The position numbers and the translations under genes are program-made. The notes below the pieces were generated by a model. That model did not search any database and was not told the origin of the DNA. It saw only the letters and a list, made by a program, of their open reading frames with translations. Positions 17,308 to 25,517 of a DNA stretch of 33,266 bases are shown here, piece after piece (position 1 is the first letter of the stretch; every line of letters starts with the position of its first letter). This stretch comes from an uncultured Planctomycetaceae bacterium (GTDB lineage Bacteria; Planctomycetota; Planctomycetia; Planctomycetales; Planctomycetaceae), in contig CAIOKE010000142.1 of NCBI GenBank assembly GCA_903858815.1, forward strand, positions 1 to 33,266, given 5' to 3'.

Positions 17308-17832
17308 GTGGTGTTGTGTTTTGTGGTGAGTGGTCTGACGGCGCTGGTGGTCAGTGCTGCTTCGGGTCTAGCACAGGAGCCAGCAGCTCCTCAGGAACCG
17401 GTGGCTGCCGCGGCTGCGGCTGACACGGCAGTTTCCACACCGGCTGTCGTTCCGGCGGAAGGTGCAGGCAGTTCATCACCTGCTGCGATCTCAGCGGCGC
17501 CTGCGGCGAAGGCGGCAGGTAGTGCAGGAAAGGCTCAGCCGGATCCTCCGGGTTGGGTCCAGTTTCTGCCGCTGGCCTTTATTGGGATCATGTTTTATCT
17601 GATTCTGCTGCGTCCTCAGCAGCGTGAGCAGCGGCGCCGCCAGGACACGCTCAGCAGCCTGAAGAAGAGCGACAAGGTCGTGACGACGGGTGGGATCGTG
17701 GGAACGATCGCCGATCTGTCTCAGGATGGTCGTTTTGTGACCTTGAAAGTCGATGATTCGACGCGAATTCGGTTTCTCCGCAGCGCCATTCATGGATTGC
17801 TGGAAGAGAAGTCGGAGGGCAGTGGGAATTGA
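17308..17832 (+). CDS. yajC: Sec translocase accessory subunit YajC
   Basis: The 174-residue product carries the YajC domain in its second half: a membrane helix (FLPLAFIGIMFYLILLRPQQ) followed by the cytoplasmic QRRRQDTLSSLKKSDKVVTTGGIVGTI region. YajC associates with SecD and SecF and supports SecYEG-dependent export. The N terminus is unusual: a signal-like hydrophobic segment and then about 55 residues rich in Ala and Pro come before the helix, whereas typical YajC is about 110 residues. The start is GTG at 17308, with GGAG 6 bases upstream. It sits between tgt and secDF, as in many bacteria. Confidence 0.94.
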   Translation: MVLCFVVSGLTALVVSAASGLAQEPAAPQEPVAAAAAADTAVSTPAVVPAEGAGSSSPAAISAAPAAKAAGSAGKAQPDPPGWVQFLPLAFIGIMFYLILLRPQQREQRRRQDTLSSLKKSDKVVTTGGIVGTIADLSQDGRFVTLKVDDSTRIRFLRSAIHGLLEEKSEGSGN

Positions 17833-18126
17833 GTGTTGAGGGGGATGTTGCCGTGCGGCAACACACCGCAATTTCTCGGGAATCCTTCAGGAATTCCGGG
17901 TTCTGCAGCGGTTTCAAGGGGCATTTTCCCTGTATGCCCGATATTCTGGCGGGTTCGGAAAATGGCTCGATTTTTCCGGATTGTGGCTGCAGCCCGGTCC
18001 TGGAATTGTGCTGCTGTCCGCGATTTCGCTAAATATACGCCATTTTCTGTCGTGTTTTCACCATCTTGCGTGTTCTGACTCAGTCGATCAAGAATCGACC
18101 CAGTGCATACGTTCGGGAACCCACTG
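17833..18126 (+). promoter_or_regulatory. yajC-secDF spacer with hairpins and possible promoter
   Basis: This gap of 294 bases is long for an operon that is usually tight. It holds a 7-bp stem at 17846-17863 (GTTGCC-GTGC-GGCAAC core) just after yajC and a 6-bp stem at 17919-17939 (GGGCAT/ATGCCC). A weak promoter-like pair, TTGTGC at 18006-18011 and TAAATA at 18030-18035 with an 18-base spacer, could give secDF its own start. No coding region is convincing. Confidence 0.3.
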
Positions 18127-21100
18127 ATGTCATTGCTGCTGAACGGACTTTTGATACTGTGCCTGCAGGCTGCCGGAACCGGCTCTGAAGCGACTGTCGC
18201 TGCCGAGCAGTCGCAGACCTCTGCTGCTCCTGCCGCCGCCCCTGCCGAAGCTCCGGCAACCACTGAAGCTCCGGCTGCTGCACCTGCCGAGCAGGCGGCT
18301 GCTGCACCTGCCGAGCAGGCGGCACCTGCGGCTGCCGAGCAGGCGGCTCCTGCGGCCGCTGCTGCTCCCGCTGCTCCCCCGGAATTCTCGGCTGACGACA
18401 CGGCTGCAACTGACGCTGCCGCGCCTGCGGCTGCTGCTGAACCAGCGGCTGCTCCGCCAGCCAGCGGGCCAGGTGCCTTCGTCGTGCTGCTGGTGGTGGT
18501 GGCTCTGCTTGTGCTGCCATTTGTTTTTGGAAACTTCATCGCCAAAAGTCTGCAGGTGCCCGAGTGGAGTTCGCGGATTGGCATTGTCCTGCTGACGCTG
18601 GCTCTGGGGACTTCGCCGTTCCTGATGTCTCTGTTGCGCGGGCAACCGCTCAGTGAACGCTTCCGTCTGGGGATTGACCTTGATGGTGGTACCAACATGG
18701 TCTTTCAGGTCCGAGGTGAGGGCAAAGAGATTACTCCCGGCGTGATGGATCAGATGGTGGGAGCGGTCAGTCGCCGTATCAACCAGTCGGGCACTGAAGA
18801 AATTACAGTGCGAGCGGTTGGTACGGATCGTATTGAAGTGATTGTGCCGGGTGAAGATCCGCAGACTGTGGATGATATCAAGCGTCGTATTACGCGTCTG
18901 GGCAGTCTGGAATTCTTTGTGGTGGCTAATCGAGCAGATTCGGACATTATTCGTCTGGCTCAGGGCCTTGACCTGTCGCGTAAGGACGTTTTGATCAACG
19001 GTGAAGTGCGGGCTCGCTGGGTTCCTGCAGCCGAAAAGGACGGTCAGCCAAAGTTGTTGACCGATTCGGACGTCATCAGCCGGCCATTGAAGGCTGAGCG
19101 AGAGGTGAATGGTCGTGTGGAAACCTATGAGACTCAGGAATACCTGCTGCTGGTTTCATCGAAGGAAGAGCAGGTTACGGGACAGTATCTGCGTTCTGCA
19201 GTTCGGGACTTTGATCCTCAGAACGGCGAGATTGTCGTCAGCTTTGCGTTTGATCAGACGGGTGCATATCTGTTCGGTCAGCTGACGGGTCGTAACGTAC
19301 CTCGGGATGGTGTGCCCAACCGTCGTCTGGCGATTGTCCTTGATGGTCGTGTTGACAGTGCTCCGTTTATCCGTGAGCAGATTACCAGTCGTGGCCAGAT
19401 TTCCGGTGGTCAGGGTGGTTTCACGGCTGAGGAGGCCTCAGAACTGGTGGCGGTATTGAATGCGGGTGCTTTGGAGGTGCCAATTGATCCGAAGCCGCTC
19501 AGTGAAGCGACGGTCGACCCGACTCTGGGTGCCGATGTACGACAGAAGGGTGTGACTGCCACTGCGATCAGCGGTCTGGCCGTGATTGTGTTTATGCTGG
19601 TTTACTATCGCCTGTCGGGATTGATTGCCGTTATTTCGCTGATTCTGAATCTGGTGCTGACGGTCGGGTTGATGGTGGCCATTCCCGCGACGTTTACGCT
19701 GCCGGGTATTGCTGGTCTGGTGCTGACGATCGGGATGGCGGTTGATGCGAACGTACTGATCTACGAGCGTATGCGTGAAGAGATTGCTCGTGGATCTTCA
19801 GTGCGAGTTGCCATTCAGAATGGTTTTGAAAAGGCGTTCATCACAATCTTTGATTCCAACGTGACGACTTTGCTGACGTCGGTTGTGCTGTTTTACTTTG
19901 GTACGGACCAGATTCGCGGTTTTGCCGTGACGTTGTTTATTGGTCTGGCGGTCAGCATGTACACGGCCTTGTACGTGGGTCGGCTGCTGTTTGATCTGTT
20001 CGAGCGTTGTGGAGTGCTGAAGCAGATTCGCATGATGCAGGCGATTGGTGAAACCAATCTGGATTTCATGAAGTATCGCGTGCATCTGTTCTCTGTGTCG
20101 GGTTTGCTGATTGCTATCGGGTTGATGTTCTTCGCCGTTCGCGGTGAGAAGAACTATGACATCGACTTTACTGGTGGCACGATGGTGTCGTTCCAGGTGA
20201 CGGAGCCGCAGAAGACGGACGATGTGGCGGCTTTGCTGTCGCAGGAATTCGGCGATGATTTTGCTCTGGAGCGATTGTCGGTGGGTGCAGAGAGTGGCGA
20301 GGGAACGGGCAAGCACTTCCGGCTTCGCACAACGGATCGTGACGGTGGTGTGGACGCCAGTGACACCGAGGCCAGTGCTGAGGATCGGGTGCGTGAACGG
20401 GTGAATAAGGCCTTCGCTGGTAACTCCACCATGAAGTTGCGCATGGTGAACCTTGAGGTCGCTCCGGTGAAGCCTGTCGTGGTGGATTCTGCGGACAACA
20501 GCGTCGTTGCTGTTCAGCGTATGAAGTACAAGGATGGTTCCGAAGCGGATCTGAAGTTTTCCGAGGAGCTGGCATTCGGGACGGCCATGGACCTTGTGGC
20601 AGCAGCTCTGATGGAAGTTCGTCAGGCGGACGCGGCCGATCTGATCGGGCTGGAAGGCACAGCGGGATCGGGTCTTGAGGGCGCCGAGCGGTCGGTTAAG
20701 AAATTCAGTGGTTTCACGGTTCGCGTGTTGCCGGATGTGCCGGCCGAGCAGCTGACTCAGGCGTTGACGCTGGTCAAGCAGCAACTCGACAGTTCTCCTC
20801 TGTTTGACGAAGTAAATACGTTTGCTTCGGCCGTGGCTCAGGAAACTCGGGTTGATGCGACGATTGCAGTGCTGCTCAGCATTCTGGGAATTTCCGCATA
20901 CATCTGGTTCCGTTTCCAGAACCTGATTTTCGGGTTGGCGGCAGTGGTGTCACTGCTGCATGACGTGCTGATTACACTGGGTTCGCTGGCGGTGGCCAGC
21001 ATGTTTGCCGGATCGGGTCTGGGCGATCTGTTTTTGATTGATGACTTCCGTATCAATCTGTCAATGATTGCTGCGTTCCTGACTCTGGTGGGTTATTCGC

Positions 21101-21393
21101 TGAACGACACGATTGTGGTGTTTGACCGAATTCGTGAAGTGCGTGGAAAGAATCCGCTGGTGACCAGTGCGATTGTGAATACGTCGCTCAACCAGACTCT
21201 GGGACGAACCCTGATGACAGGTGTGACTGTATTCATCGTGGTTGTGATTCTGTATGTGTTTGGTGGTTCCGGTGTGCATGGGTTTGCGTGGTGTCTGCTG
21301 GTTGGCTCAATCGCCGGTACTTACAGCTCGGTATACATCGCCAGCCCGTTCCTGGTCTGGTTCCTTGGTCAGACGAAGTCTGCAAAGGCGTAG
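18127..21393 (+). CDS. secDF: Fused protein-export membrane protein SecDF
   Basis: SecD and SecF are joined in one 1088-residue chain that uses the proton gradient to pull exported proteins across the membrane. After a signal-like start, residues about 28-115 are an Ala/Pro/Glu-rich tract with repeated APAEQAA units. The SecD half shows GIDLDGGTNMVFQV, the P1 periplasmic domain, TLGADVRQKGV and the helix motif GMAVDANVLIYERMREE. The SecF half begins near 20070 and shows YDIDFTGGTMVSFQV and GYSLNDTIVVFDRIREVR. The SecF periplasmic section (20152-20850, 233 residues) is about twice the usual length. The ATG at 18127 is preferred to GTG at 18103 because GGGAA lies 7 bases upstream. Fusion of SecD and SecF occurs in several phyla, including planctomycetes. 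Confidence 0.96.
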   Translation: MSLLLNGLLILCLQAAGTGSEATVAAEQSQTSAAPAAAPAEAPATTEAPAAAPAEQAAAAPAEQAAPAAAEQAAPAAAAAPAAPPEFSADDTAATDAAAPAAAAEPAAAPPASGPGAFVVLLVVVALLVLPFVFGNFIAKSLQVPEWSSRIGIVLLTLALGTSPFLMSLLRGQPLSERFRLGIDLDGGTNMVFQVRGEGKEITPGVMDQMVGAVSRRINQSGTEEITVRAVGTDRIEVIVPGEDPQTVDDIKRRITRLGSLEFFVVANRADSDIIRLAQGLDLSRKDVLINGEVRARWVPAAEKDGQPKLLTDSDVISRPLKAEREVNGRVETYETQEYLLLVSSKEEQVTGQYLRSAVRDFDPQNGEIVVSFAFDQTGAYLFGQLTGRNVPRDGVPNRRLAIVLDGRVDSAPFIREQITSRGQISGGQGGFTAEEASELVAVLNAGALEVPIDPKPLSEATVDPTLGADVRQKGVTATAISGLAVIVFMLVYYRLSGLIAVISLILNLVLTVGLMVAIPATFTLPGIAGLVLTIGMAVDANVLIYERMREEIARGSSVRVAIQNGFEKAFITIFDSNVTTLLTSVVLFYFGTDQIRGFAVTLFIGLAVSMYTALYVGRLLFDLFERCGVLKQIRMMQAIGETNLDFMKYRVHLFSVSGLLIAIGLMFFAVRGEKNYDIDFTGGTMVSFQVTEPQKTDDVAALLSQEFGDDFALERLSVGAESGEGTGKHFRLRTTDRDGGVDASDTEASAEDRVRERVNKAFAGNSTMKLRMVNLEVAPVKPVVVDSADNSVVAVQRMKYKDGSEADLKFSEELAFGTAMDLVAAALMEVRQADAADLIGLEGTAGSGLEGAERSVKKFSGFTVRVLPDVPAEQLTQALTLVKQQLDSSPLFDEVNTFASAVAQETRVDATIAVLLSILGISAYIWFRFQNLIFGLAAVVSLLHDVLITLGSLAVASMFAGSGLGDLFLIDDFRINLSMIAAFLTLVGYSLNDTIVVFDRIREVRGKNPLVTSAIVNTSLNQTLGRTLMTGVTVFIVVVILYVFGGSGVHGFAWCLLVGSIAGTYSSVYIASPFLVWFLGQTKSAKA

Positions 21394-21436
21394 GTCCAGC
21401 TGCTGCTTTGGGAATCTGATGAACTGAATTCTGAAG

Positions 21437-21468
21437 CCCGCGTCGGTTTTGACGCGGGTCTTTGCTTT
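21437..21468 (+). terminator. Intrinsic terminator after secDF
   Basis: A perfect 8-bp stem (CCCGCGTC at 21437-21444, GACGCGGG at 21451-21458) with loop GGTTTT is followed by TCTTTGCTTT. It lies 44 bases after the secDF stop and separates secDF from speA, so speA should have its own promoter in the short gap that follows. Confidence 0.8.
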
Positions 21469-21503
21469 CCCCCTGGATGTGATTGAACGGAGCCTGTCCT
21501 CGA

Positions 21504-23432
21504 ATGATCGACGAATCTCCCCTGCACTGGACGACCGTGGATGCTTCGGAAATGTACGAAGTACCTCGCTGGGGTAACGGCTACTTCTCAGTCAATCCGA
21601 GTGGGAATGTGATGGTGCATCCGGACCGGAATCCGGCTCGCGGGATCGACCTGAAGGAACTGGTTGAGCGGTTGCAGATGCGTGGTCTGGATGTTCCGGT
21701 GCTGCTGCGTTTCAACGGGATCATCCGGGATCGTCTGTACGTGCTGCACAAGGCGTTTTCGGATGCGATTCGTGAGCACGGTTATCGGGGCAAATATTCC
21801 TGCGTCTATCCGATCAAGGTGAACCAGCAGCGTGAAGTTGTTGAGAAGGTCGTGGAGTACGGTCGGGAGTTTGGGTTTGGTCTGGAGGCTGGCAGCAAGC
21901 CTGAGCTGCTGGCCGTGGTGGCAATGACGGAGGCTGAGACTCCGATTATCTGCAATGGTTTCAAGGATGCCGAGTTCATTGAGATGGCGTTGCTGGCGCA
22001 GAAGATCGGCCGCCATGTGATCCCGGTGGTTGAGAAGTACACTGAGCTGGAACTGATTCTGAAGTATGCGGAAAAGCTGAATGTGCGACCGCAGATTGGG
22101 ATGCGTGTGAAGCTGGCAGCGCGAGGTGCGGGGCGCTGGCAGTCTTCAGGCGGTTATCGTTCCAAGTTTGGTCTGCGAGCCAACGAGATTCTGCAGGCGC
22201 TGGATGAACTGAAGCGTCGCGGCATGGAGGATTGCTTCACGTTGCTGCACTTCCATCTTGGCAGTCAGATCACGAACATTCGTCAGGTCAAAGCGGCTCT
22301 GAATGAAGCGGCACGAGTCTACACAGAGTTGTCGCGACGAGGTGCTGGCCTGAAGTACATGGACGTCGGCGGTGGCCTTGGTGTGGACTACGACGGGTCA
22401 CAGACCAACTTTGAATCCAGCATGAACTATACTCTGGAAGAGTATGCTCGTGACGTGGTCTACACGATGCAGACCGTGTGTGATGAGGCCGGGGTAGAGC
22501 ATCCGAATATCATTTCGGAAAGCGGTCGGGCAATTTCCGCGTTCCACAGTGTACTGGTCTTTGGTGTCCTGGGGGTGTCGCAGCAGGGTTCTGAAGAAAC
22601 CACGGACGCGTCACTGGCACCGCCGGACGATGCTGAGCAGGTGCTGCACGATCTGTATCAGAGTTTTCGTGGGTTAACGCAGCGGAATGCACTGGAAACC
22701 TTCCACGATGCCCAGACGTCCGTGGATACCGTGATGACTCTGTTCAATACAGGATACCTGTCACTGGAGCAGCGATGTCTGGCAGAGAATATCTATTTTG
22801 CCACTTGCTACCGTATCTGGCAGCTGACGGGGTCGATGGAGTTTATTCCGGAAGAGCTGGAGCGACTGGACAAGCTGCTGTCTGACAACTACTTCTGTAA
22901 TTTCTCGCTGTTCCAGTCCTGCCCGGACTCGTGGGCCATCAAGCAGCTGTTTCCGGTGATGCCGATTCATCATCTGGAGCACCGTCCGACTCGACATGCT
23001 GTGCTGAGCGACATCACCTGTGATTCGGATGGAAAGATCGATACGTTTATTGACCGGCGTGACGTGCGACGCACTCTGATGCTGCACGAGTTTGACGGTT
23101 CACCTTATTACCTCGGGATCTTTCTGATTGGAGCGTATCAGGAGATCCTGGGAGACCTGCACAACCTGTTCGGAGACACGAATGCGGTGCACGTGGATAT
23201 CTCTGAAACGGGTGATGTGATTCTTGATACGATCATCAAGGGCGAAACGGTCAGCGAAGTGCTGGATTATGTGCAATTCCGTGGTCGCGATCTGATCAAT
23301 CGTCTGCAGGTGGCGGTGGAGGTGGCGGTGCGTGAGAACCGCATTGATAACTCGCAGGCTGGCCAGTTCGTGAAATTCTACGAAGAGGCTCTGAACGGCT
23401 ACACGTATCTGGAAGAACCGGACGGCGAATAA
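21504..23432 (+). CDS. speA: Biosynthetic arginine decarboxylase
   Basis: The 642-residue PLP enzyme of fold type III converts arginine to agmatine, the first step of the arginine route to putrescine. The PLP lysine is Lys105 in YPIKVNQQREVV. Other landmarks are GLEAGSKPELLA, GAGRWQSSGGYRSKFGL, LLHFHLGSQITNIR, YMDVGGGLGVDYDGS, ISESGRAI and the C-terminal QSCPDSWAIKQLFP followed by SDITCDSDGKID. Length matches the SpeA family. The ATG at 21504 has GGAG 11 bases upstream; an upstream in-frame TTG at 21483 is less likely. No agmatinase or agmatine deiminase gene is in the window. Confidence 0.97.
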   Translation: MIDESPLHWTTVDASEMYEVPRWGNGYFSVNPSGNVMVHPDRNPARGIDLKELVERLQMRGLDVPVLLRFNGIIRDRLYVLHKAFSDAIREHGYRGKYSCVYPIKVNQQREVVEKVVEYGREFGFGLEAGSKPELLAVVAMTEAETPIICNGFKDAEFIEMALLAQKIGRHVIPVVEKYTELELILKYAEKLNVRPQIGMRVKLAARGAGRWQSSGGYRSKFGLRANEILQALDELKRRGMEDCFTLLHFHLGSQITNIRQVKAALNEAARVYTELSRRGAGLKYMDVGGGLGVDYDGSQTNFESSMNYTLEEYARDVVYTMQTVCDEAGVEHPNIISESGRAISAFHSVLVFGVLGVSQQGSEETTDASLAPPDDAEQVLHDLYQSFRGLTQRNALETFHDAQTSVDTVMTLFNTGYLSLEQRCLAENIYFATCYRIWQLTGSMEFIPEELERLDKLLSDNYFCNFSLFQSCPDSWAIKQLFPVMPIHHLEHRPTRHAVLSDITCDSDGKIDTFIDRRDVRRTLMLHEFDGSPYYLGIFLIGAYQEILGDLHNLFGDTNAVHVDISETGDVILDTIIKGETVSEVLDYVQFRGRDLINRLQVAVEVAVRENRIDNSQAGQFVKFYEEALNGYTYLEEPDGE

Positions 23433-23585
23433 TTTAATTGTCAGTGCAGTTACGGCCAGGACCAGTGCTGAGTGCGTGGAAGTTATGGGTGTTACCTGCG
23501 GCTGTGTGGCTGGCACTTGTGTTCAGTGTGGACTGCTGACTGTTGTGGTTGTGTGCGATGTTGCCAGGATGATTGATTTTCCGTG

Positions 23586-25505
23586 CTACTGGGGTGTTTG
23601 CACGGGCCGAACCTGCAGATCCGGTAATTCCACCACATACAGGTGGCGATCCGGAAAGGCGGATTCCAGTTGCCGTAGTCCGTCCTGTGTTTGAGGCAGG
23701 CGGCAGATCAAAGCCGGGGCTTCGTAGTCCGGTGGATTGATGATGTAGCTGAGTTGCTGATCAGAGTCCGTCTCATCAACCATCAGGATGCAGGGACCCC
23801 GGGCGGCAACTTTGGCTGCCATTTCCTGAAACGCTGCGATACGGACTTTCGAATACGTCTGTTCAGAGACAGCAAGGCTGATGCGCGAAGGGCCCCACAG
23901 AGATTCTGCATCGATCCATGCGGGCAGCAGTGATGCGACCAGCAGCAGCAGACACCATGTTGTGGCGCTGCGACGGCTGCAGGCGGATTCCAGAATCTGG
24001 CGGACCGACTGTAAACCGGCAGCGGCCAGCATCAGCAGTAATGGTGCCGTTTCGAAAACGTAGTGCCAATGCAGGATCCCATCGTACCAGTAGGGAATAT
24101 GCACGAGGTGCAGACAGAGCAGGGATGCCAGCAGCAGGCGCAGGCGTTCGGCCGCAATGTTGGGCGCCATGCACAATGGCAGGGCCGCCGGGATCAGCAA
24201 CAGGAGTGCGGGAATACCGAGGGTCCACTGAGCACTGGCTGTCAGGCGATTCTGTACGTTGACAATCGCGCCGGCTGGAGTCAGGTTGGTGGCCCACGCG
24301 TCGTACTTTGCCAGCACGGAATGAGGGTCAGCACTGCGACGGGCATTGTCAAAACCGTAGCGATGTCGGGGAGTCCAAGTATCGGTGTAGTATTGATAAG
24401 CGGATGTTCGCCAGTTTCCGGTGATGCTCAGGTTCATGATCATCAGCACGCAGAATCCCAACAGTAATGGGATGGCCATACTGCCAATCGCTATGGTGGC
24501 TGTCACTCGCTGTTCTGGTGTCTGTGGCTTCAGAACCTGTTTCAGCAGCAGCAGTCCGCAGGGTAGCGCAAAACCGGCCGCCGTCATGGGGCGACCCAGC
24601 ATGGCGCAGGTCAATGCCGTTCCGGCCAGCAGTGCCATCGCCCAGTGGCCATGATTCTGCCAGTGCAGGAATGCCCACAGGAACACGGCCAATGCCAGCA
24701 GTGTCGGTTGGTGCGCGAGCAGCAGGTTGCTGAACAGAGCCAGTCCGGGGCTGAGTGCCAGCAGCAGGCCACCGATGTTTGCTGCCCACATCGAGAGCAA
24801 CGTTCGCAGGATGCGATGAAACAGCATGCACGCCAGAGCTCCGGCCAGCCAGTGTCCGGCAATCGGCAGACCGACTGCAGAAAATGGCAGCATCCAGAGA
24901 CCGGTCCATGGAAAGTAGCGACTGGCCGTGCGTGGTCGATTCAGGACGTGCACCTGATGAAAGACATCGCCAGCGACTGTCCGGGCTGGCCACGAAATCC
25001 GTCCGGCTCGAAAGGTTTCTGCCTGCAGCAGATAACTGAATTCGTCGTGCCACGCGGGTGGCAGCTGGTACAGGGGAACGGTCTCAGGCGAATTCCCGGA
25101 CCACGCTGTCTGCAGAACCGGGATCTGACGCAACCCAATTGACAGGCTCATGGCCAGTGACAGCAGACCAGTGATCGCGGTGGTCAGCAGGCCGCGCTGC
25201 TGCGCGGTCCGTGCAGGTTGCTGTTGGCTGGTGGTTTCTGAAGTCACTTTTCGGCGTGGTTCGTTCTGCAGCCGTGAGCCCAGCAGCCAGACAAACGGCA
25301 GCGACAGCAGGACCAGTGTTGGCAGTGTCGTATCAATATTCCATGCGGCGAACCATGCCAGAATTCCGGCAGGTGTCTGAGCCAGTTGCAGGATTCGGCT
25401 GCCTTCCAGCCAGACACAGAACGCGGTCGCCAGCAACCAGCCGATCAGCAGGGCCGTGCGGGCCATGACAGGGCTGGTACTGATGCTTGCCGAACGAGCT
25501 GCCAT
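23586..25505 (-). CDS. Multi-pass membrane protein, GT-C glycosyltransferase-like
   Basis: The 639-residue product has about ten or more hydrophobic segments and a C-terminal soluble part of about 100 residues. The first large extracytoplasmic loop holds PPAWHDEFSYLLQAETFRAGR, with the acidic HDEFSY at residues 153-158. An acidic pair at this place is typical of GT-C enzymes of the ArnT/PMT type, which transfer sugars from polyprenyl phosphate, so that family is the best guess. The donor and acceptor are unknown. The ATG at 25505 has AGAGG 8 bases upstream, and the gene begins 12 bases after the stop of the U32-family gene, so the two should be one operon. Its 3' end faces that of speA across 153 bases. 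Confidence 0.72.
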   Translation of the reverse strand: MAARSASISTSPVMARTALLIGWLLATAFCVWLEGSRILQLAQTPAGILAWFAAWNIDTTLPTLVLLSLPFVWLLGSRLQNEPRRKVTSETTSQQQPARTAQQRGLLTTAITGLLSLAMSLSIGLRQIPVLQTAWSGNSPETVPLYQLPPAWHDEFSYLLQAETFRAGRISWPARTVAGDVFHQVHVLNRPRTASRYFPWTGLWMLPFSAVGLPIAGHWLAGALACMLFHRILRTLLSMWAANIGGLLLALSPGLALFSNLLLAHQPTLLALAVFLWAFLHWQNHGHWAMALLAGTALTCAMLGRPMTAAGFALPCGLLLLKQVLKPQTPEQRVTATIAIGSMAIPLLLGFCVLMIMNLSITGNWRTSAYQYYTDTWTPRHRYGFDNARRSADPHSVLAKYDAWATNLTPAGAIVNVQNRLTASAQWTLGIPALLLLIPAALPLCMAPNIAAERLRLLLASLLCLHLVHIPYWYDGILHWHYVFETAPLLLMLAAAGLQSVRQILESACSRRSATTWCLLLLVASLLPAWIDAESLWGPSRISLAVSEQTYSKVRIAAFQEMAAKVAARGPCILMVDETDSDQQLSYIINPPDYEAPALICRLPQTQDGLRQLESAFPDRHLYVVELPDLQVRPVQTPQ

Positions 25506-25517
25506 CGTCTGTGCCTC

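Noticed and set aside
17829-18078. Small plus-strand frames between yajC and secDF
   Set aside because: They lack a clear ribosome-binding site and conserved features and overlap each other; an arrest peptide could not be recognised, so none is called a gene.
19798-20784. Minus-strand open frame of 328 codons opposite secDF
   Set aside because: The product is His/Gln/Arg-rich with no recognisable motif, and the plus strand encodes highly conserved SecDF sequence over the same bases.
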